64,000 bases of DNA from Armatimonadetes bacterium UBA1398 (GTDB lineage Bacteria > Armatimonadota > Zipacnadia > UBA1398): the NCBI GenBank assembly GCA_002305165.1, contig DBQI01000014.1:1-64000 (forward strand), read 5' to 3'. The notes under the pieces are model-generated. The model worked only from the letters and a program-made list of their open reading frames with translations, ran no database searches and was not told where the DNA came from. Positions 31,470 to 40,115 of this stretch are shown in pieces; the first letter of the stretch is position 1, and each line of letters opens with the position of its first letter. A program made the translations under genes and the position numbers.

Positions 31470-32243
31470 CTATGCCAGTTTCGCCAGCGCAGCCTCCACC
31501 GTATCGAGATCCGCTACCTTGTCGACATCCACGCCGACGGCGGGGTCATCGCATATCCACGCCGATACGGGGAAGCCGAGGATCTGACCCGCCCGCTGCT
31601 CCGCCTGTCTGACGCTAACGAGCCCCAGAGGCAGCCGCAGAGCCAATCCGAGGCCAAGCAGCGAGGCAAGCTTCAGCGGTGACTTCCGCGCGGCAAAGAC
31701 CTCGGCTATCCGCTCGTGATGCTCCAGCAGAAGCCGGCGGGAGGCTGTCAGCACGTTCCCACCCGTGAACCGTCCATCCCGAAGGCGCACGTAGGTGCGT
31801 TTCCCCTCAGGGAACGCGGCTTGGCACACCTCTCGCTCCACGATCGGGTAGCAGAACGCGTGGCCCCGCTCGTGTGACACCGATACGATGCGGTCGATCA
31901 GAGGGCCTGAGATCAGGGGCGCGTCGGCGGCACAGGCCAGAACCGTCTCGGCCTCGGAACCCAGCGAGTGGACGCCTGCCAGCAGGTTGTCCACCATAGT
32001 CTCGCCCATTGGCATCCAGCCGAAGGGCCCTCCGACGGCGCTCACCCACGGCCGGCACTCGGCGGGGCCGACGACGATGGTGTACTCCACGGTGCGCGCT
32101 GCCGCAAGGGCTGCCATGGTGTGCTCGAGGAGGGTCCGCCCGCCGACTGGGATGAGAGCGCGGTACGGCTGCCGCGTTCGAGCCAGCAGATCGCCCTTCG
32201 TGCGCCCCCCTGCGAGTAGGACCGCGCCAACCCCACTACTCAC
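31470..32243 (-). CDS. MobA-like NTP transferase (nucleotidyltransferase)
   Basis: 257 aa. GTG 32243 is 7 nt after GAGG and overlaps the end of ispE by 8 bp. It begins with the GT-A signature VGAVLLAGGRTKGDLLARTR followed by GGRTLLEHTMAALA, and has the metal site VLACAADAPLISGPLIDRI. These are typical of MobA/GlmU/IspD-like transferases that couple an NTP to a phosphate-bearing molecule. The central VKLASLLGL-like region (KLASLLGLGLALRLPLGLVS) and the C-terminal ICDDPAVGVDVDKVADLDTV are also seen in the molybdopterin- and sugar-nucleotide-like group. The neighbour IspE is tempting, but the sequence does not resemble IspD closely enough to call it. Confidence 0.75.
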   Translation of the reverse strand: MSSGVGAVLLAGGRTKGDLLARTRQPYRALIPVGGRTLLEHTMAALAAARTVEYTIVVGPAECRPWVSAVGGPFGWMPMGETMVDNLLAGVHSLGSEAETVLACAADAPLISGPLIDRIVSVSHERGHAFCYPIVEREVCQAAFPEGKRTYVRLRDGRFTGGNVLTASRRLLLEHHERIAEVFAARKSPLKLASLLGLGLALRLPLGLVSVRQAEQRAGQILGFPVSAWICDDPAVGVDVDKVADLDTVEAALAKLA

Positions 32244-33123
32244 GGAGCACCTCACAACCACTCGCCCATGTCATGCACGCGCGCGCGAAGGGGAAGCGCT
32301 CTGAGAGAGCCCTAGCGGCCGCTACCGCTTGCTCCTCGGAGTTCGCGAACCCGAAGCATGCCGATCCCGACCCCGACATCTCTACCGGTGACAGCCCGCA
32401 ATCGCGTAGAGCCGCGATCGCATCGCCTACCTCAGCCACAATCGCGATGGCCGCTGGGCGGAGATCGTTGCCGACAGCATCCTCCAGGCGCCCCGCGCTC
32501 AGCGCCTCAAGGGCGTCGTCAAGGGCCGGCGCATCGTCGCCTCCGCCGATACCGCGGTCATAGCGGCTGTAGACCTCCCTGGTGGAGCATCCCCCCGCAG
32601 GCTTCACAATGACCACCGGACGCTCACTGAGGGGCTGACGCGCGGGGGCGAGCATGTCGCCGCGCCCCAGACCAACCTGGGTGCCACCGCGGATGAAGAA
32701 GGGCACGTCGCTGCCGAGGTCGGCGCCGATGCTCTCCAGTTGGCCGTCAGCCATCTCGGGCGCTAGGAGCGTCCGTAGCCCAACCAGGGTGGCCGCCGCG
32801 TCGGCGGAGCCGCCCCCAAGACCCGCGGCCATGGGAATGCCCTTGCGGATGTGGATGCCGATGCCAATGGCAGGGTAGCCAACCGCCTGCACAAACTGCA
32901 CCGCGGCTCGGATAGCTAGGTTCGAGTCGTCCGTGGGGACCGCGGGGTCCGTACACGTCAGCCCCAGGCCCGCCTCACGAGCCAATGTGACCTCCACGAC
33001 GTCCGCCAGGGCGATCGCCTGCAGGATCGTCCGCACCTCATGGAACCCATCAGGCCTGCAGGGCCGAAACACCTTCAGATGCAGGTTGATCTTGGCCGGC
33101 GCCTTGATGGCGATTGACCTCAT
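32236..33123 (-). CDS. ispE: 4-diphosphocytidyl-2-C-methyl-D-erythritol kinase
   Basis: 295 aa, start ATG 33123 overlapping the rsmA stop (ATGA). GHMP-kinase motifs: KAPAKINLHLKVFRPCRPDG, the P-loop PMAAGLGGGSADAAATLVGL, and the C-terminal VEMSGSGSACFGFANSEEQA. IspE phosphorylates CDP-methylerythritol in the non-mevalonate isoprenoid pathway. Position next to rsmA and a 3D-domain protein matches the order known around ispE in Firmicutes. Intact. Confidence 0.93.
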   Translation of the reverse strand: MRSIAIKAPAKINLHLKVFRPCRPDGFHEVRTILQAIALADVVEVTLAREAGLGLTCTDPAVPTDDSNLAIRAAVQFVQAVGYPAIGIGIHIRKGIPMAAGLGGGSADAAATLVGLRTLLAPEMADGQLESIGADLGSDVPFFIRGGTQVGLGRGDMLAPARQPLSERPVVIVKPAGGCSTREVYSRYDRGIGGGDDAPALDDALEALSAGRLEDAVGNDLRPAAIAIVAEVGDAIAALRDCGLSPVEMSGSGSACFGFANSEEQAVAAARALSERFPFARACMTWASGCEVLRE

Positions 33124-33980
33124 TCGCCAACTCCCTTGATTCGATCCAGTTCCCTCGCCATCGCCTCGAACTGCGCCTCGGACACCGTCTCGGCACGCTC
33201 GCGACCGGTCAGAGCCCCTGCCCGGAGGAGGTCCTCGACGACGTCTCTGGGGAGCGCGTCGGGCCCCATGGTGAGGGCGCCGGAAATGACCTTCCGCCGC
33301 AGACCGAATGCCGCGCGGACCAATGTTCGGTAGGACTCGCGGGTTGCCTCCCCCTCTTGTGCCGCTCGCGGCTGCAGTTCCAGCAGGGCGGACTCGACCT
33401 TTGGAGCAGGCAGGAAGGCCGCAGCGGGAATCCTCCTCAGGATCCGTGCATCGAAACGACGCCTGATCATCGCGCTCACAGCGCCGCGAGCCGGATGCCC
33501 CGGGCCGGCACAGGCACGCTCCGCTACCTCTCGCTGGAGCGTGAGCACCACTCGGTTCAGGCGCTGGGCCACTGTGGGCAGTTCATAGAGCAGGGGCGTC
33601 GAGATGGAGTAAGGCAGATTGGACGCGATGGTCCATCGCTGCCTGCTACCGAGTAGGCTATCCAGGGACATCGAGAGTACGTCGCCAACAATAAGCTCGA
33701 GGCGCTCCCCCGTGAAGGCAACCCGTAGGTACCCGGCCATGGCGCAGTCCAGCTCGATCGCTCGTACGCTGGCGCCGCGTTCAAGCAGCAGCGCCGTCAG
33801 GACGCCGGGCCCCGGACCGATCTCGAGCACGTGATCGCCTTCACCGACTCCCGTTGCCTCCGCGACCCGTTCGAGGATGTTTGGGTCTATCATGAAGTTC
33901 TGCGATAGTGACTTCAGTGGGTCATGCCCCGCCGCGCTGAGGGCTTCGCGGACGCGCTGTGCTGGGGTGAGCCGGTTCAC
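33120..33980 (-). CDS. rsmA: 16S rRNA dimethyladenosine transferase RsmA (KsgA)
   Basis: 286 aa. ATG 33980 overlaps the stop of the 3D-domain gene (ATGA). It dimethylates the two adjacent adenines in the 3' end loop of 16S rRNA (A1518/A1519 in E. coli). Motifs: KSLSQNFMIDPNILERVAEA, VLEIGPGPGVLTALLLERGA (SAM loop), IVGDVLSM, ASNLPYSISTPLLYEL (motif IV) and LQREVAERACAGPG. The C-terminal helical domain is RTLVRAAFGLRRKVISGALT. Length and order are typical; no residues are missing. Confidence 0.94.
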   Translation of the reverse strand: MNRLTPAQRVREALSAAGHDPLKSLSQNFMIDPNILERVAEATGVGEGDHVLEIGPGPGVLTALLLERGASVRAIELDCAMAGYLRVAFTGERLELIVGDVLSMSLDSLLGSRQRWTIASNLPYSISTPLLYELPTVAQRLNRVVLTLQREVAERACAGPGHPARGAVSAMIRRRFDARILRRIPAAAFLPAPKVESALLELQPRAAQEGEATRESYRTLVRAAFGLRRKVISGALTMGPDALPRDVVEDLLRAGALTGRERAETVSEAQFEAMARELDRIKGVGE

Positions 33981-34783
33981 GGGATGAACCGAACGTGGAC
34001 CTGCTTATGGCCGTACTTGAGGGCCTCGGCGTAGCTGTCGTAGCAGAGGTCGATGCGGTCCCCTTTGATGGCCCCCCCGCAGTCACCTGCCACGCCGAGC
34101 CCGTACCCCTCGACCCACATCTTGGTGCCATAGGGGATGACCGAGGGGTCCACCGCGATGATCCCTCGGCCTGTGGGCAGCCCAATGGCCGTGCGGTTGC
34201 TCAGGGCCGGATCCTCGCCGGAGTACGCCGTCGCGTGCATCACCCGCTCGCCACTCAGGCTGGCCGGCAAGCCCGAACCTCCTCGGGTGCCAATCAGGAA
34301 CACCTTGGGCCGGCCGGGTACGATCACGGAATCACCCAGCGGAACGCGTTCCGTGATCCCATCACTCCGCTCGTAGATCCGAAACGTCCCCTTGCGGTAG
34401 CCTGGGCCGTAGTCTCCAGAAGCAAGGCGCACCTTTCCTGCATCGAGGCTCGGGTCACTCTGGAGACGGATGTCATAGGGAAGCGGCTGCTCCTCGTAGC
34501 GTTCGGCAACTCGCACTCGGACAACATGGATCTCCATGCCGTTGAAGACCTCGCCCCACAGCCGAGGGCGGACCCTATCGTTAGGGCCTAGGGTGATACC
34601 CGCGCGCTCCAGCACGTGGCCAACGCGCTCCATCGTGTCCGCGAGCGCTGGACGCGATTGCCCTGCCACTACGAGCAGGACCTCACAGGGCTCCGCAAGC
34701 GCCGGCCAGGCCAGCAGCAGCGCGAGGGTCGCCAGGACGGTGCGCTTCAGCGATAGTGACTGGCCTGAATGGACTTCGCACAT
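33977..34783 (-). CDS. Secreted G5/3D-domain protein, YabE-like
   Basis: 268 aa. Signal peptide: LKRTVLATLALLLAWPALAE. Region 40-120 has DUF348-type features (DTMERVGHVLERAGITLGPN, DRVRPRLWGEVFNGMEIHVV), and residues about 120-170 resemble G5. The C-terminal 3D domain is clear: MHATAYSGEDPALSNRTAIG, LPTGRGIIAVDPSVIPYGTK, MWVEGYGLGVAGDCGGAIKG and DRIDLCYDSYAEALKYG. The three Asp residues and the DCGGAIKG turn are the 3D signature, shared with YabE and YocH-type cell-wall hydrolases (lytic transglycosylase fold). It precedes rsmA and ispE as yabE does in Bacillus, so it is probably a wall-remodelling protein. Confidence 0.85.
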   Translation of the reverse strand: MCEVHSGQSLSLKRTVLATLALLLAWPALAEPCEVLLVVAGQSRPALADTMERVGHVLERAGITLGPNDRVRPRLWGEVFNGMEIHVVRVRVAERYEEQPLPYDIRLQSDPSLDAGKVRLASGDYGPGYRKGTFRIYERSDGITERVPLGDSVIVPGRPKVFLIGTRGGSGLPASLSGERVMHATAYSGEDPALSNRTAIGLPTGRGIIAVDPSVIPYGTKMWVEGYGLGVAGDCGGAIKGDRIDLCYDSYAEALKYGHKQVHVRFIP

Positions 34784-34958
34784 GGCAGTACGTTAGCAAT
34801 GAGTGTGCCGCTGTGTCAATGCGACCCGACCCGGGCCGGCATCTCTACACAGCCCTTCACGTATAGGAGTGGCTCGGTAGCGCGAGCGACGCAACGGCGA
34901 CAGGAGCGCGACGCATCAGGGACGAAGTCCTCTCGTGCGAACTGAGGAGGCCACGTCC

Positions 34959-36416
34959 GTGCGGATACTCATCCTTGACCTCGACACGCTCCGTCCCGAC
35001 CACCTGGGCTGCTACGGCTACCATCGCGACACGAGCCCGAACATCGACCGCATCGCCCGCCAAGGGGTGCGGTTCAACAACTACTATTGCTCGGACGCGC
35101 CGTGCCTGCCGTCGCGCTCTGCGCTCATCACCGGCCAGTTCGGCATCCGCACTGGCGTGGTGAACCACGGCGGGCTCGCCAGCGACCCTCGCCGCGAGGG
35201 TTCGGAGCGGGGCTTCCGCCAAGCCCTGCAGAGCCACAGCCTCTGGGGTTTCCTACGCTCTCAGGGCTTCCACACGGCCTCCATCTCTCCCTTTGCCGAA
35301 CGCCATTCCGCGTGGTGGTTCCTGGCCGGGCTCAACGAGAGCCTCAATCCAGGCAAGGGCGGAATGGAATCAGCCGAGGAGATCACGCCGTTTGCCATGG
35401 ACTGGCTCGATCGCAATGCCTCAGCTGACAACTGGGTGCTCCATGTGAACTACTGGGACCCTCATACGCCCTATCGCGCACCGGCGGAGTTCGGCAACCC
35501 CTTCGCAGGTGACCCGCTGCCCGACTGGCTAACGCCCGAACTGCTCGAGTACCATCGCTCGTTGCCCGGCGGGCATAGCTGTCGCGAGGTGAACATGTGG
35601 GATGCCGCGGCTCCGCCGCACTACCCGCGCCATATGGGCGAGATCGAAACCCTGGCGGACTGGCGACGGATGATCGACGGGTATGACTGCGGCATACGGT
35701 ACATGGATGAGCACATAGGGCGCATCCTGGATCACCTCGACAGCAAGGGGGTGCTGGAGGACACCGCCGTCATCGTGACCGCGGACCACGGCGAGGACCT
35801 CGGCGAGCTCAACTGCTATGGCGAGCACGGCGTCAGTGACTACATAACACACAGGATACCCATGATCGTCCGCTGGCCTGGGCTGCAACAGGGCCATGTC
35901 GATGACGAGCTCCACTACAATCTCGACCTCTGCCCTACCCTAGCCGACGTATTCGGAGCCGCTCCTCGACCCCAGTGGCAAGGCAGGAGCTACGCTCGGA
36001 CTCTTATCGATGGAGAGCCCGCAGGCCACCCGTACCTGGTTCTCAGCCAGTGCTCCCACGGAGTAATGCGCAGCGTTCGGTTCGGACCTTGGCAGTACAT
36101 ACGGGTGATCCATGACTTCTACCACCTCTACCCGCGGGAGATGCTCTTCAACGTCGACGAGGACCCGCACGAGGTGGTCAACCTAGCGGAGCAGCGGCCG
36201 GAGATCTGCGCCGAGGCCTGCCGGTACATGCTCGAGTGGTATGAGGATCTGATGAAACAGAACCTCGATGATGTGGATCCCCTGTGGACGGTGATCCGAG
36301 AGGGTGGGCCCTTCCACGCGCGAGGCGCACTCCCCGCGTACATCGAAAGGCTCCAGGCGACTGGCCGCGGAGAGCACGTGGACGAGCTGAAGCGTCGGCA
36401 TCCCTACGAGTTCTGA
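34959..36416 (+). CDS. Sulfatase (arylsulfatase family), CxPSR type
   Basis: 485 aa. GTG 34959 is 8 nt from AGGAGG; the GTG at 34935 has no such site. Marks: ILDLDTLRPDHLGCYGYHRD (metal Asp pair), SPNIDRIARQGVRFNNYYCS, the formylglycine motif CLPSRSALITGQ, HVNYWDPHTPYRAP, VIVTADHGEDLGELNCYGEH and a C-terminal NVDEDPHEVVNLAEQRPE. The motif Cys must be converted to formylglycine by another protein. No signal peptide is seen, so it may work in the cytoplasm on imported sulfated or phosphonate-type substrates; that is unusual. Substrate not identifiable. Confidence 0.88.
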   Translation: MRILILDLDTLRPDHLGCYGYHRDTSPNIDRIARQGVRFNNYYCSDAPCLPSRSALITGQFGIRTGVVNHGGLASDPRREGSERGFRQALQSHSLWGFLRSQGFHTASISPFAERHSAWWFLAGLNESLNPGKGGMESAEEITPFAMDWLDRNASADNWVLHVNYWDPHTPYRAPAEFGNPFAGDPLPDWLTPELLEYHRSLPGGHSCREVNMWDAAAPPHYPRHMGEIETLADWRRMIDGYDCGIRYMDEHIGRILDHLDSKGVLEDTAVIVTADHGEDLGELNCYGEHGVSDYITHRIPMIVRWPGLQQGHVDDELHYNLDLCPTLADVFGAAPRPQWQGRSYARTLIDGEPAGHPYLVLSQCSHGVMRSVRFGPWQYIRVIHDFYHLYPREMLFNVDEDPHEVVNLAEQRPEICAEACRYMLEWYEDLMKQNLDDVDPLWTVIREGGPFHARGALPAYIERLQATGRGEHVDELKRRHPYEF

Positions 36417-36448
36417 GCTGCCGCAGATCGCGTGATGACGGCGAAGGC

Positions 36449-37258
36449 CTAGGGTTGGCCGGCGTCAACCACAATGAGGCCTCGGTCATCGTCGGGGGCT
36501 GCGAGCAGGGCCCAGCCAACGTAGCCATCATCGGTCCGTCGATTGCGCCCGACCAGAAGGTGCTCTTCGTCCCAGGAGGCGACTCCAAGGCAACACTCGG
36601 CCTCGAAGTGACCGAGCAGTTTCAATCCATCATCCGCTACAAGCAACGGCGTATCCCCGTAGCACCCAAAGTAGAACCTGCCCTGATGGTAGGCGGCGGT
36701 CTGTATCCCCATCAGCGTATAGCCGCTGTCGAGCACGTGTTCTACGCATCCCTCGAACTCCGGGCCGAACTCGTAGACCGTGTTGACCTCAAGCCCTGGC
36801 TCCAGACCACCGATCACGTAGAAGCGACCATCCCTGTGTGTCATGCCCCCGGCGCCGTAGGTGACAACGGGGATGGAGTGTGTCTCCAGCAGTTCCAGAC
36901 TGCGTGCGTCGTACACGCAGACCCTTGATTCCGCGCCCTCCTCGTTGAACTTGTCGGACACGGCCACGTAGAGGCGCCCATCGAGGTAGCACAGATCGCC
37001 ATGGTGGTTCGGCACATCAACAGTCGTCAGTACGTTGCCCGCAAGGTCGGTCCTCACGAGGACCGTCGTGAAGGACCAGTATACAGTGGCCTCGCCGTCG
37101 GTCGCGATGCCCTGGAGGTGGCCCGGGTATGAGCCGCCACAGTCTATGCGCGCTGGCAGCTCCGCAGGCGCTGGCGCGCCGACAATGAGGATGGAAACAA
37201 GAACCACGGGCCAGACTCCTATTCGTGGGCGTGGATCGGCCTGGCCGCCAGATACCAC
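36449..37258 (-). CDS. Secreted beta-propeller-like protein of unknown function
   Basis: 269 aa with a signal peptide (VWPVVLVSILIVGAPAPAE). Repeats of about 45 residues combine a strand with small turns: GIATDGEATVYWSFTTVLV, DLCYLDGRLYVAVSDKFNEE, GGMTHRDGRFYVIGGLEPGL, TAAYHQGRFYFGCYGDTPLL and GVASWDEEHLLVGRN. This is a propeller of NHL/quinoprotein-like type. No catalytic residues are evident. It converges with the sulfatase gene, with 32 bp between the stops. Confidence 0.6.
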   Translation of the reverse strand: MVSGGQADPRPRIGVWPVVLVSILIVGAPAPAELPARIDCGGSYPGHLQGIATDGEATVYWSFTTVLVRTDLAGNVLTTVDVPNHHGDLCYLDGRLYVAVSDKFNEEGAESRVCVYDARSLELLETHSIPVVTYGAGGMTHRDGRFYVIGGLEPGLEVNTVYEFGPEFEGCVEHVLDSGYTLMGIQTAAYHQGRFYFGCYGDTPLLVADDGLKLLGHFEAECCLGVASWDEEHLLVGRNRRTDDGYVGWALLAAPDDDRGLIVVDAGQP

Positions 37259-37268
37259 GTCGCGCCCC

Positions 37269-37463
37269 CTAACCCGGCTGCTGCTGCTTCTTCGTGTAGT
37301 TCAGCAGGCCGCCGGCAAGGGTGATCTCGGTCTGTCGACCTGTCAGCCCAGCATCGGCATCGAACTCCGTGCCCTTGGTCGCGTTGCGTATGCGAATCAT
37401 GCGTCGCCCCAGGAGTGCGCCCTGGATGCCCTTCATCTCCACCCAGTCGCTGTCTCGCCCCAT
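37269..37463 (-). pseudogene. Relic of an aconitase-family C-terminus
   Basis: 64 codons encode the tail typical of aconitase/isopropylmalate dehydratase family enzymes. After SDWVEMKGIQGALLGRRM comes IRIRNATKGTEFDADAGLT, then GRQTEITLAGGLLNYTKKQQ. In whole enzymes this segment closes the swivel domain. Upstream in frame there is a stop (TGA) six codons before the only ATG, and I see no more of the enzyme in any frame back to 37549. It is therefore a decayed fragment or an independently expressed tail; the latter seems less likely. The match is from memory of the motif (LAGGLLNYTKE). Confidence 0.6.
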
Positions 37464-37548
37464 GCTCTCCGAACGACATTGTCACCCACTCTGGCTCCTC
37501 CTTACTGGATCAGTGCTCGCATGGCGCTTGCTTGGTCTCGTTGGAACA

Positions 37549-38574
37549 TCAGCCCTGAGGCAGACCGTCGAGGATCGCGTCCGGATCCCTCGCTACGCGC
37601 TCGGCCGATGCCAGAATGGCGACGGCCTGCGCCTCATCCAACAGCCCCTCAGACAGGGCGCGCTGGAGGTCATCGCGGTCCTGGATGCTTACGTTGCCGG
37701 CCGGATCAATGAACACGTCCACGAGTAGGTCGCGGTACGTCACGCGGTCCCTGCCGACCCGGATCCTATCGGCCATGTGTATGACCGCGCAGAGTCGCTC
37801 GTCATCGGGTCCGTACACCACCCACGGTATGGCATCGGCGCCTGAAGTATAGCGGGCTACGGTGCGGCTTCCGACGGGGACCTGTACCCCCTTTATGCTG
37901 CCGGCGCGCTTGCCCCGGTACTCGAGCACCGCGGTCTCTCCGTCGCTGGAGACAAGACGACAGTGGTAGAAGGTGGGCGGGGAGAACACATGGTGCCGCG
38001 CCTCGGTGAACAGCGCTGGCCCGGGGCCGGCCTCGATCTCCGCTCGGGCGGCCGCCACCAGATCATCGATCATCTCTCGGGACGCGACGACGGGCACGTC
38101 CTCCGCCAGGATGCTGAGCACATCCTCGGCCTCATCGTACGGAACTAGGTTTACATGCTCTACTAGAGGATCAACCGACCTGGATGGCTCGCCTTGAAGT
38201 TGACCCGCAAAGACCTGGAGCACGTCGCCCGTCGCCTCATCCGCCTCATGGACGGTGATGACCGCGACGGGTCGGGCCCATGCGACCAGTCCCCCTGACT
38301 GGTAACTCGCCGCCCGCTCCAGAGCGTCCCAAGGCACCTCACCATCCATGAGCGGCGAAGCGGGCCAGTACCAGCCACGTCCAGTGACGCAGACCATGGC
38401 TACGCGGTCGTCGTACTCCAGGATGCCTGCCACCCATCGGACACGAGCGCCTTTCGGCGGCCAGTCGCCTCTGTAGTACTCGATCCGGCAGTTCTCCAAC
38501 TGGGCAACGAGTGGCGATGACACGGCATTACGCCCTTCCGCGAGGAGCGAGACCCGGCCACGCGCCTCAATCAA
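37549..38574 (-). CDS. DUF402-domain protein
   Basis: 341 aa, TTG start at 38574 behind GGAGGA. The C-terminal third is DUF402-like: RVTYRDLLVDVFIDPAGNVS followed by IQDRDDLQRALSEGLLDEAQ and an AILASAERVARDPDAI helix. That matches the pattern of an Asp-rich sheet with a helix pair in FomD/Ntdp-type nucleotide phosphatases. The first half repeats a similar barrel-like unit (LENCRIEYYRGDWPPKGARV, AMVCVTGRGWYWPASPLMDG), so two related halves are possible. It lies 80 bp after atpD in the same direction, in the place where atpC normally sits, but bears no resemblance to epsilon. Probably a nucleotide-binding or RNA-associated hydrolase. Confidence 0.7.
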   Translation of the reverse strand: MIEARGRVSLLAEGRNAVSSPLVAQLENCRIEYYRGDWPPKGARVRWVAGILEYDDRVAMVCVTGRGWYWPASPLMDGEVPWDALERAASYQSGGLVAWARPVAVITVHEADEATGDVLQVFAGQLQGEPSRSVDPLVEHVNLVPYDEAEDVLSILAEDVPVVASREMIDDLVAAARAEIEAGPGPALFTEARHHVFSPPTFYHCRLVSSDGETAVLEYRGKRAGSIKGVQVPVGSRTVARYTSGADAIPWVVYGPDDERLCAVIHMADRIRVGRDRVTYRDLLVDVFIDPAGNVSIQDRDDLQRALSEGLLDEAQAVAILASAERVARDPDAILDGLPQG

Positions 38575-38654
38575 GCACCGCTCGATTCCTCCGAGGCTAG
38601 CTCGCTACCTGCCGTGGAGGTCGAGAAAGCCTATACGCGGAACCTAGGTCCTGC

Positions 38655-40082
38655 CTAGACGGTCTCACTCTCGCCGCCCTGACCCATCTTTCGTGCAGCA
38701 TCGACGGCCTCCTGGATGTCGCCAACCATGTAGAAGGCACGCTCGGGGAGCTCATCCATCTCTCCGTTGATGATCTTCTCGAACCCCTCAATCGAGTCTT
38801 CCAGCTTGACATACCGGCCCTGGATGTTCGTGAACTGCTCCGCCACGAACATGGGCTGCGATAGGAACCTCTGGACCTTCCGAGCCCTTGACACCGTCAG
38901 CTTGTCCTCGTCCGACAGCTCGTCGATACCCAGAATGGCGATGATGTCACGCAGATCGCGGTACCGCTGGAGCACTGCCTGCACATCGCGGGCGACGCGG
39001 TAGTGCCGCTCTCCTACTCCTCTGGGATCCAGGATCCTTGAGGACGATGCCAGCGGATCGACGGCGGGGTAGATGCCGAGGGCCGCAATGGAGCGCTCGA
39101 GCATAGTCGTCGCATCGAGGTGAGAGAACGTCGCCGCCGGCGCGGGGTCCGTCGGGTCATCAGCGGGCACGTAGATGGCCTGAACCGAGGTGATCGAACC
39201 CTTGGTCGTCGATGTGATCCGCTCCTGAAGGCGTCCCATCTCCTCCGCCAGTGTCGGCTGGTAACCGACGGCGGAAGGCATCCGCCCAAGCAGAGCCGAT
39301 ACCTCGGACCCCGCCTGCACGAAACGGAAGATGTTGTCGATAAAGAGAAGCACATCCTGGCCGCGATCTCGGAAGTACTCGGCAATCGTCAGGCCGGTGA
39401 GACCAACTCGAAGGCGAGCGCCAGGCGGCTGGTCCATCTGCCCGAACACCAGCGCGGTAGAGCTCAGCACGCCGGACTCGGACATCTCGAGGTAGAGATC
39501 GTTCCCTTCGCGCGTCCTTTCGCCGACGCCAGCGAACACCGAATGACCTCTGTGCACCTCGGAGATGTTTCGGATGAGCTCCTGGATGAGAACTGTCTTT
39601 CCGACCCCAGCGCCTCCGAAGAGGCCTATCTTCCCGCCGCTGGCGTAGGGTTCCAGGAGATCGATGACCTTGATGCCCGTCTCGAGAAGCTCGTCGGCCG
39701 TGAGCTGATCCACGAACTCGGGTGCGGGCTGGTGGATCGGGTAGTGATCTGAGGCGTCCACCGGGCCCTTGCCATCAAGGGGCTGGCCGAGCAGGTCCAC
39801 CACTCGGCCCAGTGAGGCTTCTCCCACAGGGATGGTGATCGGCGCGCCGGTGTCGATGGCCTCCTGACCGCGCCGCAGGCCGTCCGTCGACGCCATGGAG
39901 ATACATCGAGCCATGTTGTCACCCAGGTGTGATGCTACCTCCAGAACGAGCGTCGCCGACGCCCCAGCCGCGTTGCGGGTCTCGATGTGGATCGCATTGT
40001 AAAGGGGTGGCAGAATGCCGGAGTCGAAGGTGACATCGACAACGGGTCCGATCACCTGGGCCACATGCCCAACGTTCGCCAT
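38655..40082 (-). CDS. atpD: F-type ATP synthase beta subunit
   Basis: 475 aa. Catalytic beta: Walker A GLFGGAGVGKTVLIQELIRN, VFAGVGERTREGNDLYLEMS, LLFIDNIFRFVQAGSEVSAL, the DELSEED-like DELSDEDKLTVSRARKVQRF, and the C-terminal HALPERA-like DELPERAFYMVGDIQEAVDA. Full length, last gene of the atp run. It makes ATP from ADP and Pi with alpha. No epsilon gene follows; a DUF402 gene does. Confidence 0.97.
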   Translation of the reverse strand: MANVGHVAQVIGPVVDVTFDSGILPPLYNAIHIETRNAAGASATLVLEVASHLGDNMARCISMASTDGLRRGQEAIDTGAPITIPVGEASLGRVVDLLGQPLDGKGPVDASDHYPIHQPAPEFVDQLTADELLETGIKVIDLLEPYASGGKIGLFGGAGVGKTVLIQELIRNISEVHRGHSVFAGVGERTREGNDLYLEMSESGVLSSTALVFGQMDQPPGARLRVGLTGLTIAEYFRDRGQDVLLFIDNIFRFVQAGSEVSALLGRMPSAVGYQPTLAEEMGRLQERITSTTKGSITSVQAIYVPADDPTDPAPAATFSHLDATTMLERSIAALGIYPAVDPLASSSRILDPRGVGERHYRVARDVQAVLQRYRDLRDIIAILGIDELSDEDKLTVSRARKVQRFLSQPMFVAEQFTNIQGRYVKLEDSIEGFEKIINGEMDELPERAFYMVGDIQEAVDAARKMGQGGESETV

Positions 40083-40115
40083 AGAGAGCTCACCTCGTCG
40101 TTGCTTCCCGGTCGC

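Noticed and set aside
31470..32243. Calling the nucleotidyltransferase IspD because ispE is next to it
   Set aside because: Its motif set resembles the wider MobA-like group; the IspD-specific regions are not evident.
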